Assembly (NCBI GenBank): GCA_039707655.1
Contig: CM077675.1
Span: forward strand, 416,205,162-416,269,161
Direction of reading: 5' to 3'
DNA length: 64,000 nt
Origin: Elymus sibiricus
Lineage: Eukaryota; Streptophyta; Magnoliopsida; Poales; Poaceae
A model generated the notes under the pieces. That model was not told where the DNA came from, did no database searches, and saw nothing but the letters and a program-made list of their open reading frames with translations. A program made the translations under genes and the position numbers. This document shows positions 1-11,096 of the stretch, piece after piece (within the stretch, counting starts at the first letter, position 1; every line of letters starts with the position of its first letter).

Positions 1-1265
1 TACAAACTCTTTCTCTTATTGTCACTTTCTAGTATTTGTTTCAGAAGATGGTGAGATTTAGACCATGGAATTATATTAGGCAGCAGTCCAGGTCTCGTCA
101 GAAAGTTAGCCACTTGAATGATAAAAATGTATCCATCAAAATGTGCCAAGAACAGATAAAATCATGGAGTGGGCACTGTTGTTTGGAATTAGAGAATCAT
201 TAAAGTTGCTATAGGTATGTATCTTAAACAGTTATACTAGCACTATTTGTCAATGAGAGGCGATGTAGAAGTTGCAATAAATTTGAACTCAGTAATAGAT
301 ATATATGTGACCAGATATAACAACAAATTACATCTATATTTAAATACTATAGCCAGAAGGGGAGAAGGAAGTTCATACCTTCAGATAAATAAATCAAGTA
401 ACAAATGAAGACGAGGGAGATGAGCAGAAAAACTCAGAAGGGTCCAATCGCCACCATCTATGAAGATATAAAATGAGAGAGGGGAGAGGAATCTACGCAA
501 TAATAAGGAGGACTACCAGCTAGCTTAAAAGGCAAAAAAGGTTCATTCATGCAGCTTAACTTCCGTGACCGGATTTGGAGGTGGGATAGGAAAGGGACAA
601 CGGGGAGGCATCACCGGTGGCTGAAGAAGGGATGTGGGGCAACTCCGTGGCTGCGGACGTAGGGATCCGCGGATGTTTGGCGAAGCGGATCCTCGGCTAT
701 GGGAGGCGGAGGGGATCGTCTGATGTGGGCGACGAGGTGGCACCTCAGGGTTGGACCATGGGACGGCACCACATGCTAGAGGGTAGGGTCGAGAGGTGCC
801 GCCGGTGATGGGAGAGGGCGCAACGCGAGAAAAATTGACCTGCGGGTCGGCGGTGCACCTTCTTGTGACCTAGGTTTAGGTAGGAGTGTGTGGCACACGA
901 GAGATAGAATTTGTGGGGGTTCTCTTGGGGGAGTGGGAGGGCTGGGAGCTTGGGCCAAATTTTTTAGTTTTCGTGTCTCGCGCCCGGCTTACCCTGCGTG
1001 GCTCCAAACAGGTGGGCCAGATCTAAACTACGCCAACACCTTTTCTATCACAAAGCAGCACCGACACACAATCAAATAGTAAAGCAATAAATACCAACAT
1101 ATTGTATGTCCCCAAACCATTGTGCATTGCCGACAGATAGACCATCGGAAGTCTCAAGCAACCCTCACAATTGATGTGTCGGCTTTGTCGTGGACAAATA
1201 ATGTGTCGGTAGTGTACATTTCTGCCGACAGATGCATGTCGCTATTGTGGTGTCATGGTGTAGTG
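1..1265 (-). mobile_element. Probable terminal part of a CACTA-type DNA transposon
   Basis: The stretch ends at 1257-1265 in ggtgtagtg, which on the minus strand reads CACTACACC, a CACTA-type terminus. Just inside it the motif tgtcggc/gccgaca recurs about five times between 1128 and 1236, as subterminal repeats of such elements do. Further in, on the minus strand, comes a GC-rich first-exon-like stretch (960-540). The right flank switches at once to an Athila gag remnant, so 1265 is a real boundary. The partner terminus is not in the window, so element size and target duplication cannot be checked. Positions 1-540 are AT-rich and show nothing else I can name. Confidence 0.35.
540..960 (-). 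other. GC-rich exon-like stretch, function unknown
   Basis: On the minus strand this block is C-rich and proline/serine-rich in translation, with short open frames at 776-958 and 543-743 (66 codons). It resembles the leader and first exon of a plant transposon or gene transcribed leftwards out of the window. No domain is recognisable and the frames are short, so it may be non-coding. If the CACTA call for 1-1265 is right, this would be the start of one of its genes. Confidence 0.2.
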
Positions 1266-1716
1266 TATAATCCAATAGCCAATATCAAATCAATGCCTTT
1301 GCCACCAAACATAAAGGGAAAACCTTCTTCTTAACATCATCCTCGGATAAACCTGCAAGCTTAAACAATCCACAAGTTTCATCTCCTGCATAAGGTAGCC
1401 CAATCCTTTTATAGCAAAGGACATGCCTGAATGTTCTCTTATATAAAGCAAAGTGCTCCCGAGGACACATAGGAATTTTTGTCTAGTCAAGTTCATCATG
1501 TTTAATTAGTTGATTCACGTTTGCTACTTTGATAATTTGATATGTGGGTGGACTCGCGCTAAGGTGCTTTAATTACTTGAACAAACAACCCACTTATAAT
1601 TACCCCCTCTCGCATGCGTCCGCAACTACGAAAAAAGAATTAAGATAAATATAACCATAGCATGAAACATATGAATTCAAATCATCCCCTTACTCAATAA
1701 CTCATAAACTAGGATT
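1266..1716 (-). mobile_element. Left half of a decayed Athila-type retrotransposon (gag fused to LTR)
   Basis: 1268-1390 aligns by eye to the gag segment of Athila-1 near 10670-10850 (shared cttcttaacatcatcctcgg, cctgcaagcttaaacaatcc). About 1393-1716 aligns to the Athila-1 LTR from roughly 2575 to 2895. The primer site, the LTR end and the start of gag are missing, so a deletion joined gag to mid-LTR. The LTR breaks off at aaactaggatt where the CACTA element begins and resumes at 20600. The LTR order is continuous across that gap, so these are two parts of one old element. Confidence 0.8.
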
Positions 1717-1733
1717 CACTAGTAGAAAACAGG
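1717..1733 (+). repeat. Left terminal inverted repeat of the CACTA element
   Basis: CACTAGTAGAAAACAGG pairs with 20583-20599. It is preceded by att, repeated immediately after the right end. Confidence 0.9.
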
Positions 1734-1849
1734 GCTTTGGTCCTGGCCAGATCAGAGCATTAGTCCCGGTCGTGTTACGAACAAAGACTAATGGGAGCAT
1801 CTGTCCTGGTTCGAGCGGCTAGGACGCCGGCCGGGCCTCGGCAGGCATC

Positions 1850-2000
1850 CGTCCCGGTTCGGCTGGGACCTTTAGTCCCTATTCCAGCCACCAACCGGGA
1901 CTAAAGGGGTTGCTGCACTTTAGTCCCGGTTTGTGTCTGGACCCGGGACTAAAGGGTAGGACTTTAGTCCCAGTTTTAGGCACAAACCAGGACTAAAGCT
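1850..2000 (+). repeat. CACTA subterminal hairpin repeats, left
   Basis: Three successive hairpins of the form tttagtccc(n)gggactaaa occupy about 1870-1910, 1919-1957 and 1961-1999. Arrays like this are the presumed binding sites for the CACTA DNA-binding protein. Confidence 0.85.
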
Positions 2001-2006
2001 TTTGCC

Positions 2007-2015
2007 TATATATAT
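2007..2015 (+). promoter_or_regulatory. TATA box of the first CACTA transcription unit
   Basis: tatatatat follows the last subterminal hairpin by about 8 bp. 2016-2373 downstream is transcribed-leader-like (pyrimidine-rich, no ORF). The coding remnant resumes beyond the inserted Athila-1 at 12636. Confidence 0.5.
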
Positions 2016-2373
2016 CCACGCCCCCCATCTCCTCTATTTTTTGGCCGTGGAAGGGTGGGAGGTGTGTGCTAATCTGTTCTCACCTCCTATGCACATGAGG
2101 TGTTTGATGAAATACCCGAGCAACACTTAAGCTTTCTCCTCTCCAAGCTCGACCTCCAAGCTACATTTTCCCCAAGATTTTTTTAGGTTTGGCGGTGCAC
2201 CAACTACACAAGTGTTCTAAATGGTTAGCAACTTCATCCTTTCATCTCTCACTGCTAGTTTAGCTCATTTCAAATGCTCTAGAAGTAGTGTGGTTTGTGG
2301 GTTTTAGTGGAGGAGTGTATGTGTGAGTTTATTTGATTTTGATGCACAATTTAAGCTCAAATTAACTTCTTAC

Positions 2374-3897
2374 TGATGACCCACAAGTATAGGGGATCTA
2401 TCATAGTCCTTTCGATAAGTAAGAGTGTCGAACCCAACGAGGAGCAGAAGGAAATGACAAGCGGTTTCAGTAAGGTATTCTCTGCAAGCACTGAAATTAT
2501 CGGTAGCAGATAGTTTTGTGATAAGATAATTCGTAATGGATAGCAAGTAACAAATGTAGCAAAGGTGCAGCAAGGTGGCCCAATCCTTTTTTTCGCAAAG
2601 GACAAGCCTGGACAAACTCTTATATAAAGCAAAGCGCTCCCGAGGACACATGGGAATTTGTGTCAAGCTAGTTTTCATCATGTTCATATGATTCACGTTC
2701 GTTACTTTGATAATTTGATATGTGGGTGGACCGGCGCTTGGGTGCTGCCCTTAATTGGACGAGCCTCCCACTTATGATTAACCTCTCTCGCAAGCATCCG
2801 CAACTACGAAAGAAGAATTAAGATAAATCTAACCATAGCATGAAATATATGGATCCAAATCAGCCCCTTACGAAGCAACACATAAACTAGGGTTTAAGCT
2901 TCTGTCACTCTAGCAACCCATCATCTACTTATTACTTCCCAATGCCTTCCCCTAGGCCCAAATAATGGTGAAGTGTCATGTAGTCGACGTTCACATAACA
3001 CCACTAGAGGAGAGACAACATACATCTCATCAAAATATCGAACGAATACCAAATTCACATGATTACTTATAACAAGACTTATACCATGTCCTTAGGAACA
3101 AACGTAACTACTCACAAAGCATATTCATGTTCATAATCAGAGGAGTATTAATTATAATTAAGGATCTGAACATATGATCTTCCACCAAGTAAACCAACTA
3201 GCATCAACTACAAGGAGTAATCAACACTACTAGCAACCCACAGGTACCAATCTGAGGTTTTGAGACACAGATCGGATACAAGAGATGAACTAGGGTTTGG
3301 AGAGGAGATGGTGCTGGTGAAGATGTTGATGGAGATTGACCCCCTCTCGATGAGAGGATCGTTGGTGATGAAGATGGCTTCGATTTCCCCCTCCGGGAGG
3401 GAAGTTTCCCCGGCAGAACAGCTCCGCCGGAGCCCTAGATTGCTTCTGCCCAGGTTCTGCCTCGAGACGGCGGTGCTTCATCCTGAAAGCTCTCTTATGA
3501 TTTTTTCCAGGTCAAAACCCTCCATATAGCAGAAGATGGGCACCGGAGGGCTGCCAGGGGGCCCACAAGCCACAGAGGCGCGCCCTGGGGGGTAGGGCGC
3601 GCCCCCCAGGCTTGTGGCCTCCTGGTGGGCCCCCTCTGGTATTTCTTTCGCCCAATATTTTTTATATATTCCAAAATAATTCTCCGTAACTTTTCAGGAC
3701 TTTTGGAGTGGTGCAGAATAGGTCTCTCATATTTGCTCCTTTTCCAGTCCAGAATTCCAGCTGTCGGCATTCTCCCTCTTCATGTAAACCTTGTAAAATA
3801 AGAGAGAAAAGGCATAAGTATTTTACCATAATGTGTAATAACAGCCCATAATGCAATAAATATCAATATAAAAGCATGATGCAAAATGGACGTATCA
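2374..3897 (-). repeat. 3' LTR of Athila-1
   Basis: 1524 bp, with TG...CA ends. About 3540-3640 is a strong GC-rich inverted repeat (gggcccacaagcc ... ggcttgtgg ... gtgggcccc). Immediately downstream on the minus strand is a tatat motif near 3528, the likely promoter. Minus-strand and plus-strand frames inside it are not genes. Confidence 0.92.
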
Positions 3898-3913
3898 ACT
3901 CCCCCAAGCTTAG
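3898..3913 (-). promoter_or_regulatory. Polypurine tract of Athila-1
   Basis: On the minus strand aagcttgggggagt abuts the 3' LTR, as required for priming plus-strand synthesis. Confidence 0.85.
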
Positions 3914-5468
3914 ACCTCGCTTGTCCTCAAGCGAAAGCCGAAATCGATAAATATGTCCACATGTTTAGAGATAGAGGTGTCGATAAAATAAAATACGGAC
4001 ATGAAGGCATCATGATCATCTTTAGAACAGCAACATATATTGACATATAATTTCTTATGCTAAAGTAACAATTCATTCACAAGGTAAAGTATGAATCAAG
4101 AACTCTATTGAGAACCAACAAACTATGATCTCAGTCATTGAAGCAATTGCAATTTATCATAACATCGGAAAGAGTCAATATAAGAGCTTGTAAAGCAAAT
4201 CCACATACTCAATCATCTTTTAGTCTTTCATAATTGCTAACACTCACGCGGTACCTATGAGGTCAAAGCTTCAATTGGACACAGAGAAAGATAGGGGCTT
4301 ATAGTTTTGCCTCCCAACTATTTACCTCAAGGGTAATGTCAACAGAAATAACTCATGATCACCCACATCCGAGTGGATATATGTGTCTAGATCATTCCCC
4401 AACACATTACGCTTGCCAAGAGAGAAAGGCGAAATAAAGGATGTGGTGAGGATCACCACGACTCTTGCTTAAAGGTAAGTACTAGAAAGTAAAAGTAACA
4501 GATAGGCCCTTCGCAGAGGGAAGCAGAGGTTGTCATGCGCTTTTATAGTTGGATGCGCAATCCCTTAATGCAAAAGAACGTCACTTTATATTGCCGCTTG
4601 TGATAAAGAACTTTATTATGCAGTCTGTCGCTTTTATTTCTTCCATATCACAAGTTTGTATAAAGTTTATTTTCCTCACACTAATAGATCATACATATTT
4701 AGAGAGCAATTTTTATTGCTTGCACCGATGACAACTTACTTGAAGGATTGTACTCAATCCATAGGTAGGTATGGTGGACTCTCATGGCAAAACTGGGTTA
4801 AGGGTGTTTGGATGCACAAGTAGTATCTCTACTTGGTGCGGAAGTTTTGGCTGATATGAGGTGGAAGCAAGCGTCACATGTTAAAGGATCTATAACCATA
4901 TAACTTCTATTCGGAAATAAGCAAACATAACCCATTATGTTGTCTTTCTTGTCCAACATCAACTTCTTAGCATATAATATTTTAATGAGTGCTCACAATC
5001 ATAAAAGATGTCCAAGATAATATATTTATATGTGAACCTCTCTTTCTTTATTACTTCCTTTTAATTGCAACAATGACCAATCGCTATGTTTGTCAACTCA
5101 CAACAAATTTCAATCGACATACTTCTTATATGTGAAGTCATCACTCCCCATAAGATCATCATATATACTCTTTCCTTTTATTCTATACTTCTTTCTATTT
5201 CTTTTTCTCAAGATCATAGCAAGCAAGCAAAGCCCTCAACTCAAAACTACTTTTTATTATATAACTCTCGGACTCGCTTACATAGGGGGAACATAAAGCA
5301 AAACTCAAAACTAGATCACACTAAAAACTTTATTCTACGAGATCAAGATATAACCAAAAGGATCGAACTGAGAAAAACGATGAAAGTAAAAGATGTGATG
5401 GTGATACGATACCGGGGCACCTCCCCCAAGCTTGGCACAAGCCAAGGGGAGTGCCCATACCCATGTGT
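3914..5468 (-). other. Non-coding internal region of Athila-1
   Basis: About 1.55 kb, AT-rich, between the extra ORF and the polypurine tract. No coding remnant is recognisable on the sense (minus) strand. A 128-codon plus-strand frame at 5086-5472 is antisense, AT-rich and without domain features, and I do not count it as a gene. Confidence 0.6.
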
Positions 5469-5924
5469 TTAGTTGTCTTTCTTCGGAGGTGGTGATGTTA
5501 TATTCTTGGCGATGATGCCCCTCAGAATGCGATTCTCTTCCTCAAACTTGTTATTTTGCTGTCTAAGATCCATTATTTCCTTGCGAAGTTTTCCAGTGAC
5601 GGTTAGAGCTCCCATCACCCATGGATGTTTCATTGCTGCGGGGGAAGAAGCAACACTCTTTTTCATATTTTCATAAGTAAGAAATTTAGCATTGGGAGGG
5701 ATGACCGAATTCGGAATTGCTGAACTCTGAAGTTCTTCCAACATGGCTCCAGGTTGTAGACGAGAGGTAACTTCTTGGTCTTCCTCCATGGCATCCACCC
5801 TTTTCAAGTCATCCTCCATCTCTTCCTCCGTGGCCTGCCCGAAGTGGTTGGCTTCGCTGTATACTCCGGGCCCCGATGTCAGGTGAGAGGCACGGCTCTC
5901 CCCGACCGACTCTTGCGAAGACAT
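5469..5924 (-). CDS. Extra ORF of Athila-1 in the env-like position, 151 residues, function unknown
   Basis: An uninterrupted frame in the sense of the element, starting about 330 bp beyond the pol stop. Athila elements often carry an additional gene here, sometimes called env-like. The N-terminal third is Ser/Glu/Gly-rich and acidic (EEEMEDD, AMEEDQE). Residues about 110-140 (TGKLRKEIMDLRQQNNKFEE) form a probable coiled coil, and the tail is basic (PPPKKDN). There is no signal peptide and no membrane segment, so it does not look like an envelope glycoprotein. It is open while gag-pol has two stops, which may only reflect its short length. A U3-like module lies just upstream (6060-6250). I do not recognise a domain family. 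Confidence 0.55.
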   Translation of the reverse strand: MSSQESVGESRASHLTSGPGVYSEANHFGQATEEEMEDDLKRVDAMEEDQEVTSRLQPGAMLEELQSSAIPNSVIPPNAKFLTYENMKKSVASSPAAMKHPWVMGALTVTGKLRKEIMDLRQQNNKFEEENRILRGIIAKNITSPPPKKDN

Positions 5925-6059
5925 CTTGCTCTAAATCTGCTGCAGAAACAGCTCAAAACGAAAACATGAAGTATTGTCGTGATACGAAGGTCCAAACCTT
6001 TGGGAGATTATATAATGAATTTTTACCGACCTAAAGGAGTATACCACAAGAAAACGGAG

Positions 6060-6250
6060 TCCGGATGGTACACGGGGTAGCCACAAGCCACAGGGGCACG
6101 CCCAGGGGGGGTAGGGCGCGCCCCCCTAGCTTGTCACCTCCTCGTGCACTTTTCGGACTATTTTAAATTTTCCTAATTTATTAAATATTCCAAAACGGAG
6201 AAAAATTGCTATTGGAAAAGTTTTGGAGTCGGTTTGCTTACCGTACCACG
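6060..6250 (-). promoter_or_regulatory. U3-like GC-rich hairpin module between pol and the extra ORF
   Basis: gccacaagccacaggggc ... gggcgcgccccccta ... gcttgtcacctcc at about 6077-6145 mirrors the LTR hairpin at 3540-3640. The neighbouring aaatattccaaaac and gttttggagt stretches match LTR sequence at about 3665-3715 in the same order. It lies after the pol stop and before the 151-residue ORF, in the same orientation as in the LTR. It may be a captured U3 segment acting as an internal promoter, or a remnant of recombination. Promoter activity is inference. Confidence 0.5.
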
Positions 6251-6253
6251 TAC

Positions 6254-9200
6254 CTATTCCTTTTCGGAGTCTGAAACGTTCTGGTAGGTCTCCCTAATGT
6301 ACTCCTCCGGAGTTATGGTATTGATAATATTGGTTTTAACATTTATGGGAGTACCTGAGATATAATGTTTGATTCTTTGCCCGTTTACCACCTTCGGATT
6401 TGTGCCTTCGGCGTTGTTGATCTTGATGGCACCGGAACGATATACTTCCTCGATAATGTAAGGCCCTTCCCATTTAGAGAGAAGTTTTCCTGCAAAAAAT
6501 CTTAAACGAGAATTGTATAGCAAGACATGGTCACCTACATTGAATTCACGCTTTTGTATCCTTTTATCATGCCATCTCTTAACCTTTTCTTTAAACAACT
6601 TGGCATTCTGATAGGCCTGGGTTCTCCATTCATCAAGTGAGCTAATGTCAAATAACCTCTTCTCACCAGCAAGTTTGAAATCATAGTTGAGCTCTTTGAT
6701 TGCCCAATAAGCTTTATGTTCTAGTTCTAGAGGTAAGTGACATGCTTTACCATAAACCATTTTATATGGAGACATACCCATAGGGTTTTTGTAAGCAGTT
6801 CTATAAGCCCATAATGCATCATCAAGTTTCTTAGACCAATTCTTTCTAGATCTATTAACAGTCTTTTGCAAGATCAATTTAATTTCTCTATTGCTTAATT
6901 CTACTTGACCACTAGACTGAGGATGATAAGGAGGTGCAATTCTATGATTAACATCATACTTAGCAAGCAATTTACGGAAAGCACCATGAATAAAGTGTGA
7001 ACCACCATCAGTCATTAAATATCTAGGGACTCCAAATCAAGGGAAAATAACTTCTTTAAGCATTTTAATAGAAGTGTTATGATCAGCACTACTAGTTGGA
7101 ATAGCTTCTACCCACTTAGTAACATAATCAACAGCAACTAGAATATGAGTATACCCGTTGGACTTTGGAAAAGGTCCCATATAATCAAAACCCCAAACAT
7201 CAAATGGTTCAATAACAAGAGAGTAATTCATAGGCATTTCCTGTCGTCTAATAATATTACCAATTCTTTGACATTCATCACAAGACAAGACAAAATTACA
7301 AGCATCCTTGAAGAGAGTAGGCCAATAAAAACCAGATTGTAATACCTTGTGTGCAGTTCTATCTCCAGCGTGGTGTCCTCCGTAGGCCTCGGAGTGACAC
7401 TTGTGTAGGATCTGTTCCTGTTCATGCTCAGGTACACAACGTCTAATAACACCATCTACTCCTTCTTTATAAAGGTGTGGATCATCCCAAAAGTAATGTC
7501 TTAAATCATAGAAGAACTTTTTCTTTTGTTGGTATGTGAAACTAGGCGGTATAAATTTAGCAACAATGTAATTAGCATAATCAGCATACCATGGAGCATT
7601 ACGTGAAGCATTTATGACAGCTAATTGTTCATCAGGAAAGCTATCATCAATAGGTAGTGGGTCATCAAGAACATTTTCTAACCTAGACAGGTTGTCTGCT
7701 ACGGGGTTCTCAACTCCCTTTCTATCAATAATATGCAAATCAAATTTTTGTAGCAAAAGAACCCATCTAATAAGTCTAGGTTTAGCATCTTTCTTTTCCA
7801 TAAGATATTTAATAGCAGCATGATCAGTGTGAACAGTTACTTTGGAATCAACAATATATGGTCTGAACTTATCACAAGCAAACACAACTGCTAAAAATTC
7901 CTTTTCAGCGGTAGCATAGTTTCTTTGAGCACTGTCTAGAGTTTTACTAGCATAATGGATAAAATTTAATTTCTTATCAACTCTTTTTCCTAGAACAGCA
8001 CCAACGGCATAATCACTAGCATCACACATAATTTCAAAGGGTAGGTTCCAATCAGGTGGTTGAACAACAAGTGCAGTGATCAAGGCTTTCTTAAGAATTT
8101 CAAATGCTTCTACACAATCATCATCAAAAACGAATGGAACATATTTTTGCAAGAGATTAGTGAGAGGCCTAGAAATTTTGGAGAAGTCTTTAATAAATCT
8201 CCTATAGAAACAAGCATGACCAAGGAAACTTCTTATACCTTTGATATCCGTGGGACACGGCATTTTTTCAATAGCATCAACTTTAGCTTTATCAACTTCA
8301 ATACCTCTTTCGGATATTTTGTGCCCCAAGACAATATCTTCATTAACCATAAAGTGGCACTTTTCCCAATTCAAGACAAGATTAGTTTCTTCGCATCTCT
8401 GCAAAACTCGATCAAGGTTGCTCAAGCAATCATCAAAAGAAGTTCCGTAAACGGAGAAATCATCCATGAAAACCTCAACAATCTTTTCACAAAAGTCAGA
8501 GAATATAGAAGTCATACATCTTTGAAAGGTAACAGGTGCATTGCATAAACCAGAAGGCATACGTCTATAAGCAAAGGTACCGAAAGGACAAGTAAAAGTG
8601 GTCTTCTCTTGGTCCTCTTTTGACACAGGTATTTGAGAGAAGCCAGAATAACCATCTAGAAAGCAAAAGTGTGTGTGTTTGGATAGTCTTTCTAGCATTT
8701 GATCAATAAAAGGTAGAGGGTAATGATCTTTCCTAGTAGCTTTATTTAATTTCCTAAAATCAATTACCATTCTATATCCTGTAACAATTCTTTGCGGGAT
8801 CAATTCATTTTTATCATTAGGAACAACGGTAATACCTCCCTTCTTAGGGACACAATGAACGGGACTAACCCATCTACTATCAGCAATAGGATAAATTATA
8901 CCTGCCTCCAGAAGCTTTAATATTTCATTTCTTACCACTTCTTTCATTTTAGGATTTAACCGTCGTTGGTGATCAACAACTGGTTTAGCATCAGGCTCCA
9001 TATTAATTTTATGCTGACATAGAGTGGGACTAATGCCCTTAAGATCATAAAGAGTATATCCAATAGCAGCACGGTGCTTCTTCAGAGTTTTCAATAATCT
9101 CTTTTCTTCATGCTCTGAAAGGTTAGCACTAATAATAACAGGATATATCTTCTTTTCATCAAGATAGGCATATTTCAGAGTATCCGGTAATTGTTTAAGC

Positions 9201-10990
9201 TCAAACACGGGATCACCCTTGGGTGGAGGAGGATCCCCAAGTATTTCAACAGGCAAGTTGTGTTTCAAAATAGGATGCTGATCAAAGAAAATCTTATCTA
9301 TTTCATTCCTTTCATTCATATGCATATCGTTTTCATGGTTAAGCAAATAGTGTTCTAAGGGATCAGTGGGAGGTACAGCAATAGAAGCAAGACCAATAAT
9401 TTCATCCTTACTAGGCAATTCTTTATCATGGGGTTGTCTACGAAATTTAGAGAAATTAAACTCATGGGACACATCCCCAAAACTTACAGTAACAGTTTCT
9501 TTCTCACAATCTATCTTAGCATTAACAGTATTCAAGAAAGGTCTACCAAATATAGTGGGACAAAAATCATCTCGTGGGGAACCAAGAACAAGAAAATCAG
9601 TAGGAAATTTTATTTTCCCACACAAGACTTCAACATCTCTAACAATCCCAACTGGTGCTATAGTATCTCTATTAGCAAGCTTAATGGTAACATCAATATC
9701 TTCTATTTCAGCAGGTGCAATATCATTCATAATTTCTTGGTATAAGGTAAAGGGAATTGCACTCACACTCTCACCCACATCACATAAGCCATGATAACAA
9801 TGATCTCCTATTTTAACAGAAACAACAGGCATGCCAACAATAGGTCTATGTTTATCTTTAGTATCAGGTCTAGCAATTCTAGCAGCTTCATCACAGAAAT
9901 GAATAACATGCCCATCACTATTATCAACCAAGAGATCTTTGACCATAGCAATATTAGGTTCAACTTTGATTTGTTCAGGGGGTGTAGGTGTTCTAGTATA
10001 ACTTTTATGAACCACAGTTGAGGCTTTAGCATGTTCCTTTATTCTAACAGGGAAAGGTGGTTTCTCAATATAAGCAGCAGGAATAACAGGATCAACATTA
10101 TAAATAATAGTTTCTTCTTCAACTTTAATAGGCGCAACTACTTTCACTTCAATGGGAGGATGATATTTAAACCACTTCTCCTTAGGGAGATCAACATGAG
10201 CAGCAAATGATTCACAAAAAGAAGCTACTATCTCAGAGTCAAGTCCATATTTAGTGCTAAATTCACGAAAAGCATCGGTGTCTATAAAGGATTTAACACA
10301 ATCAAACTTAAGGTTTATACCTGACTCCTTACCTTCGTCGAGTTTCCAATCTTCAGAGTTGCGTTTAATTCTTTCCAATAAGTCCCATTTGAATTCAATA
10401 TCTTTCTTCATAAAGGAACCAGTACAAGAAGTATCGAGCATGGATTGATCATTACGAGAAAGCCGAGCATAAAAATTCTAAATAATAATTTCTCTTGAGA
10501 GCTCATGATTGGGGCATGAATATAACATTGAATTAAGCCTCCCCCAAGCTGGAGCGATACTTTCTCCTTCACGAGGCCAAAAATTATAAATATAATTCCG
10601 ATCACGATGAACCAGATGCATAGGATAAAACTTCTGATGAAATTCCAATTTCAATCGGTTGTAGTTCCATGATCCAATATCATCACATAGCCTATACCAT
10701 TTCAATGCCTTCTCCTTCAAAGATAAAGGAAAGACCTTCTTCTTGACATCATCCTCGGGCAAACCTGCAAGCTTAAATAATCCACAAACTTCATCCACAT
10801 AGATTAGATGCAAATCAGGATGTAGTGTTCCATCTCCTGCATAAGGATTAGCTAGCAGTTTCTCTATCATACCTGAAGGAATTTCATAATAAATATTTTC
10901 AGTAGGTTCAGTAGGTTGAGGAGCAACTCTTTGTGCTTCCGGTCGAGGTGAAGATACCCCAAACAAGCCCCTCAAAGGATTATTTTCCAT
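6254..10990 (-). pseudogene. gag-pol: gag-pol polyprotein of Athila-1, broken by two in-frame stops
   Basis: One frame of about 1,579 codons. Gag starts at 10990 (MENNPLRGLFG) with a capsid-type gag region (LKWYRLCDDIGSWNYNRLKL). A TAG at 10478-10480 separates it from the next 1,134 codons. Those hold an aspartic protease (LCDVGESVS, near codon 218 of that part), reverse transcriptase with an intact VFMDD site (near 658), RNase H ([12 protein letters not shown]) and the integrase zinc finger (HHAGDRT...CDECQR, near 1023) with the first catalytic Asp (FDYMGPF). A TGA at 7037-7039 cuts integrase. The same frame then continues with the second Asp (MTDGG), the Glu ([10 protein letters not shown]) and a GPY motif ([11 protein letters not shown]), and ends at 6254. 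No chromodomain follows. Otherwise the frame is well preserved. Confidence 0.92.
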
Positions 10991-11069
10991 AGTAACAAGT
11001 GACAGTAAATTTCAGCACACTATATAAATTTTTCCTTACCAAATTCCACTCACCAAAGGCGCTTCACTA

Positions 11070-11085
11070 CCCGGCAACGGCGCCA
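11070..11085 (-). promoter_or_regulatory. Primer-binding site of Athila-1, tRNA-Asp type
   Basis: The plus strand cccggcaacggcgcca equals the 3' end of plant tRNA-Asp including CCA. On the minus strand it lies 11 nt beyond the LTR end, where minus-strand DNA synthesis is primed. It is not a tRNA gene, because only the last 16 nt are present. Confidence 0.9.
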
Positions 11086-11096
11086 GAAAAGAGTCT

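Noticed and set aside
241..250. cactatttg as the left terminus of a short CACTA element ending at 1265
   Set aside because: It does not match CACTACACC beyond the first five bases, and no flanking duplication is found.
5086..5472. 128-codon plus-strand frame inside Athila-1
   Set aside because: Antisense to the element, AT-rich, with no motif.
8060..8548. 162-codon plus-strand frame
   Set aside because: Shadow of reverse transcriptase on the opposite strand.
11070..11085. tRNA-Asp 3' end
   Set aside because: Only the terminal 16 nt are present and next to an LTR; it is a primer-binding site, not a tRNA gene.
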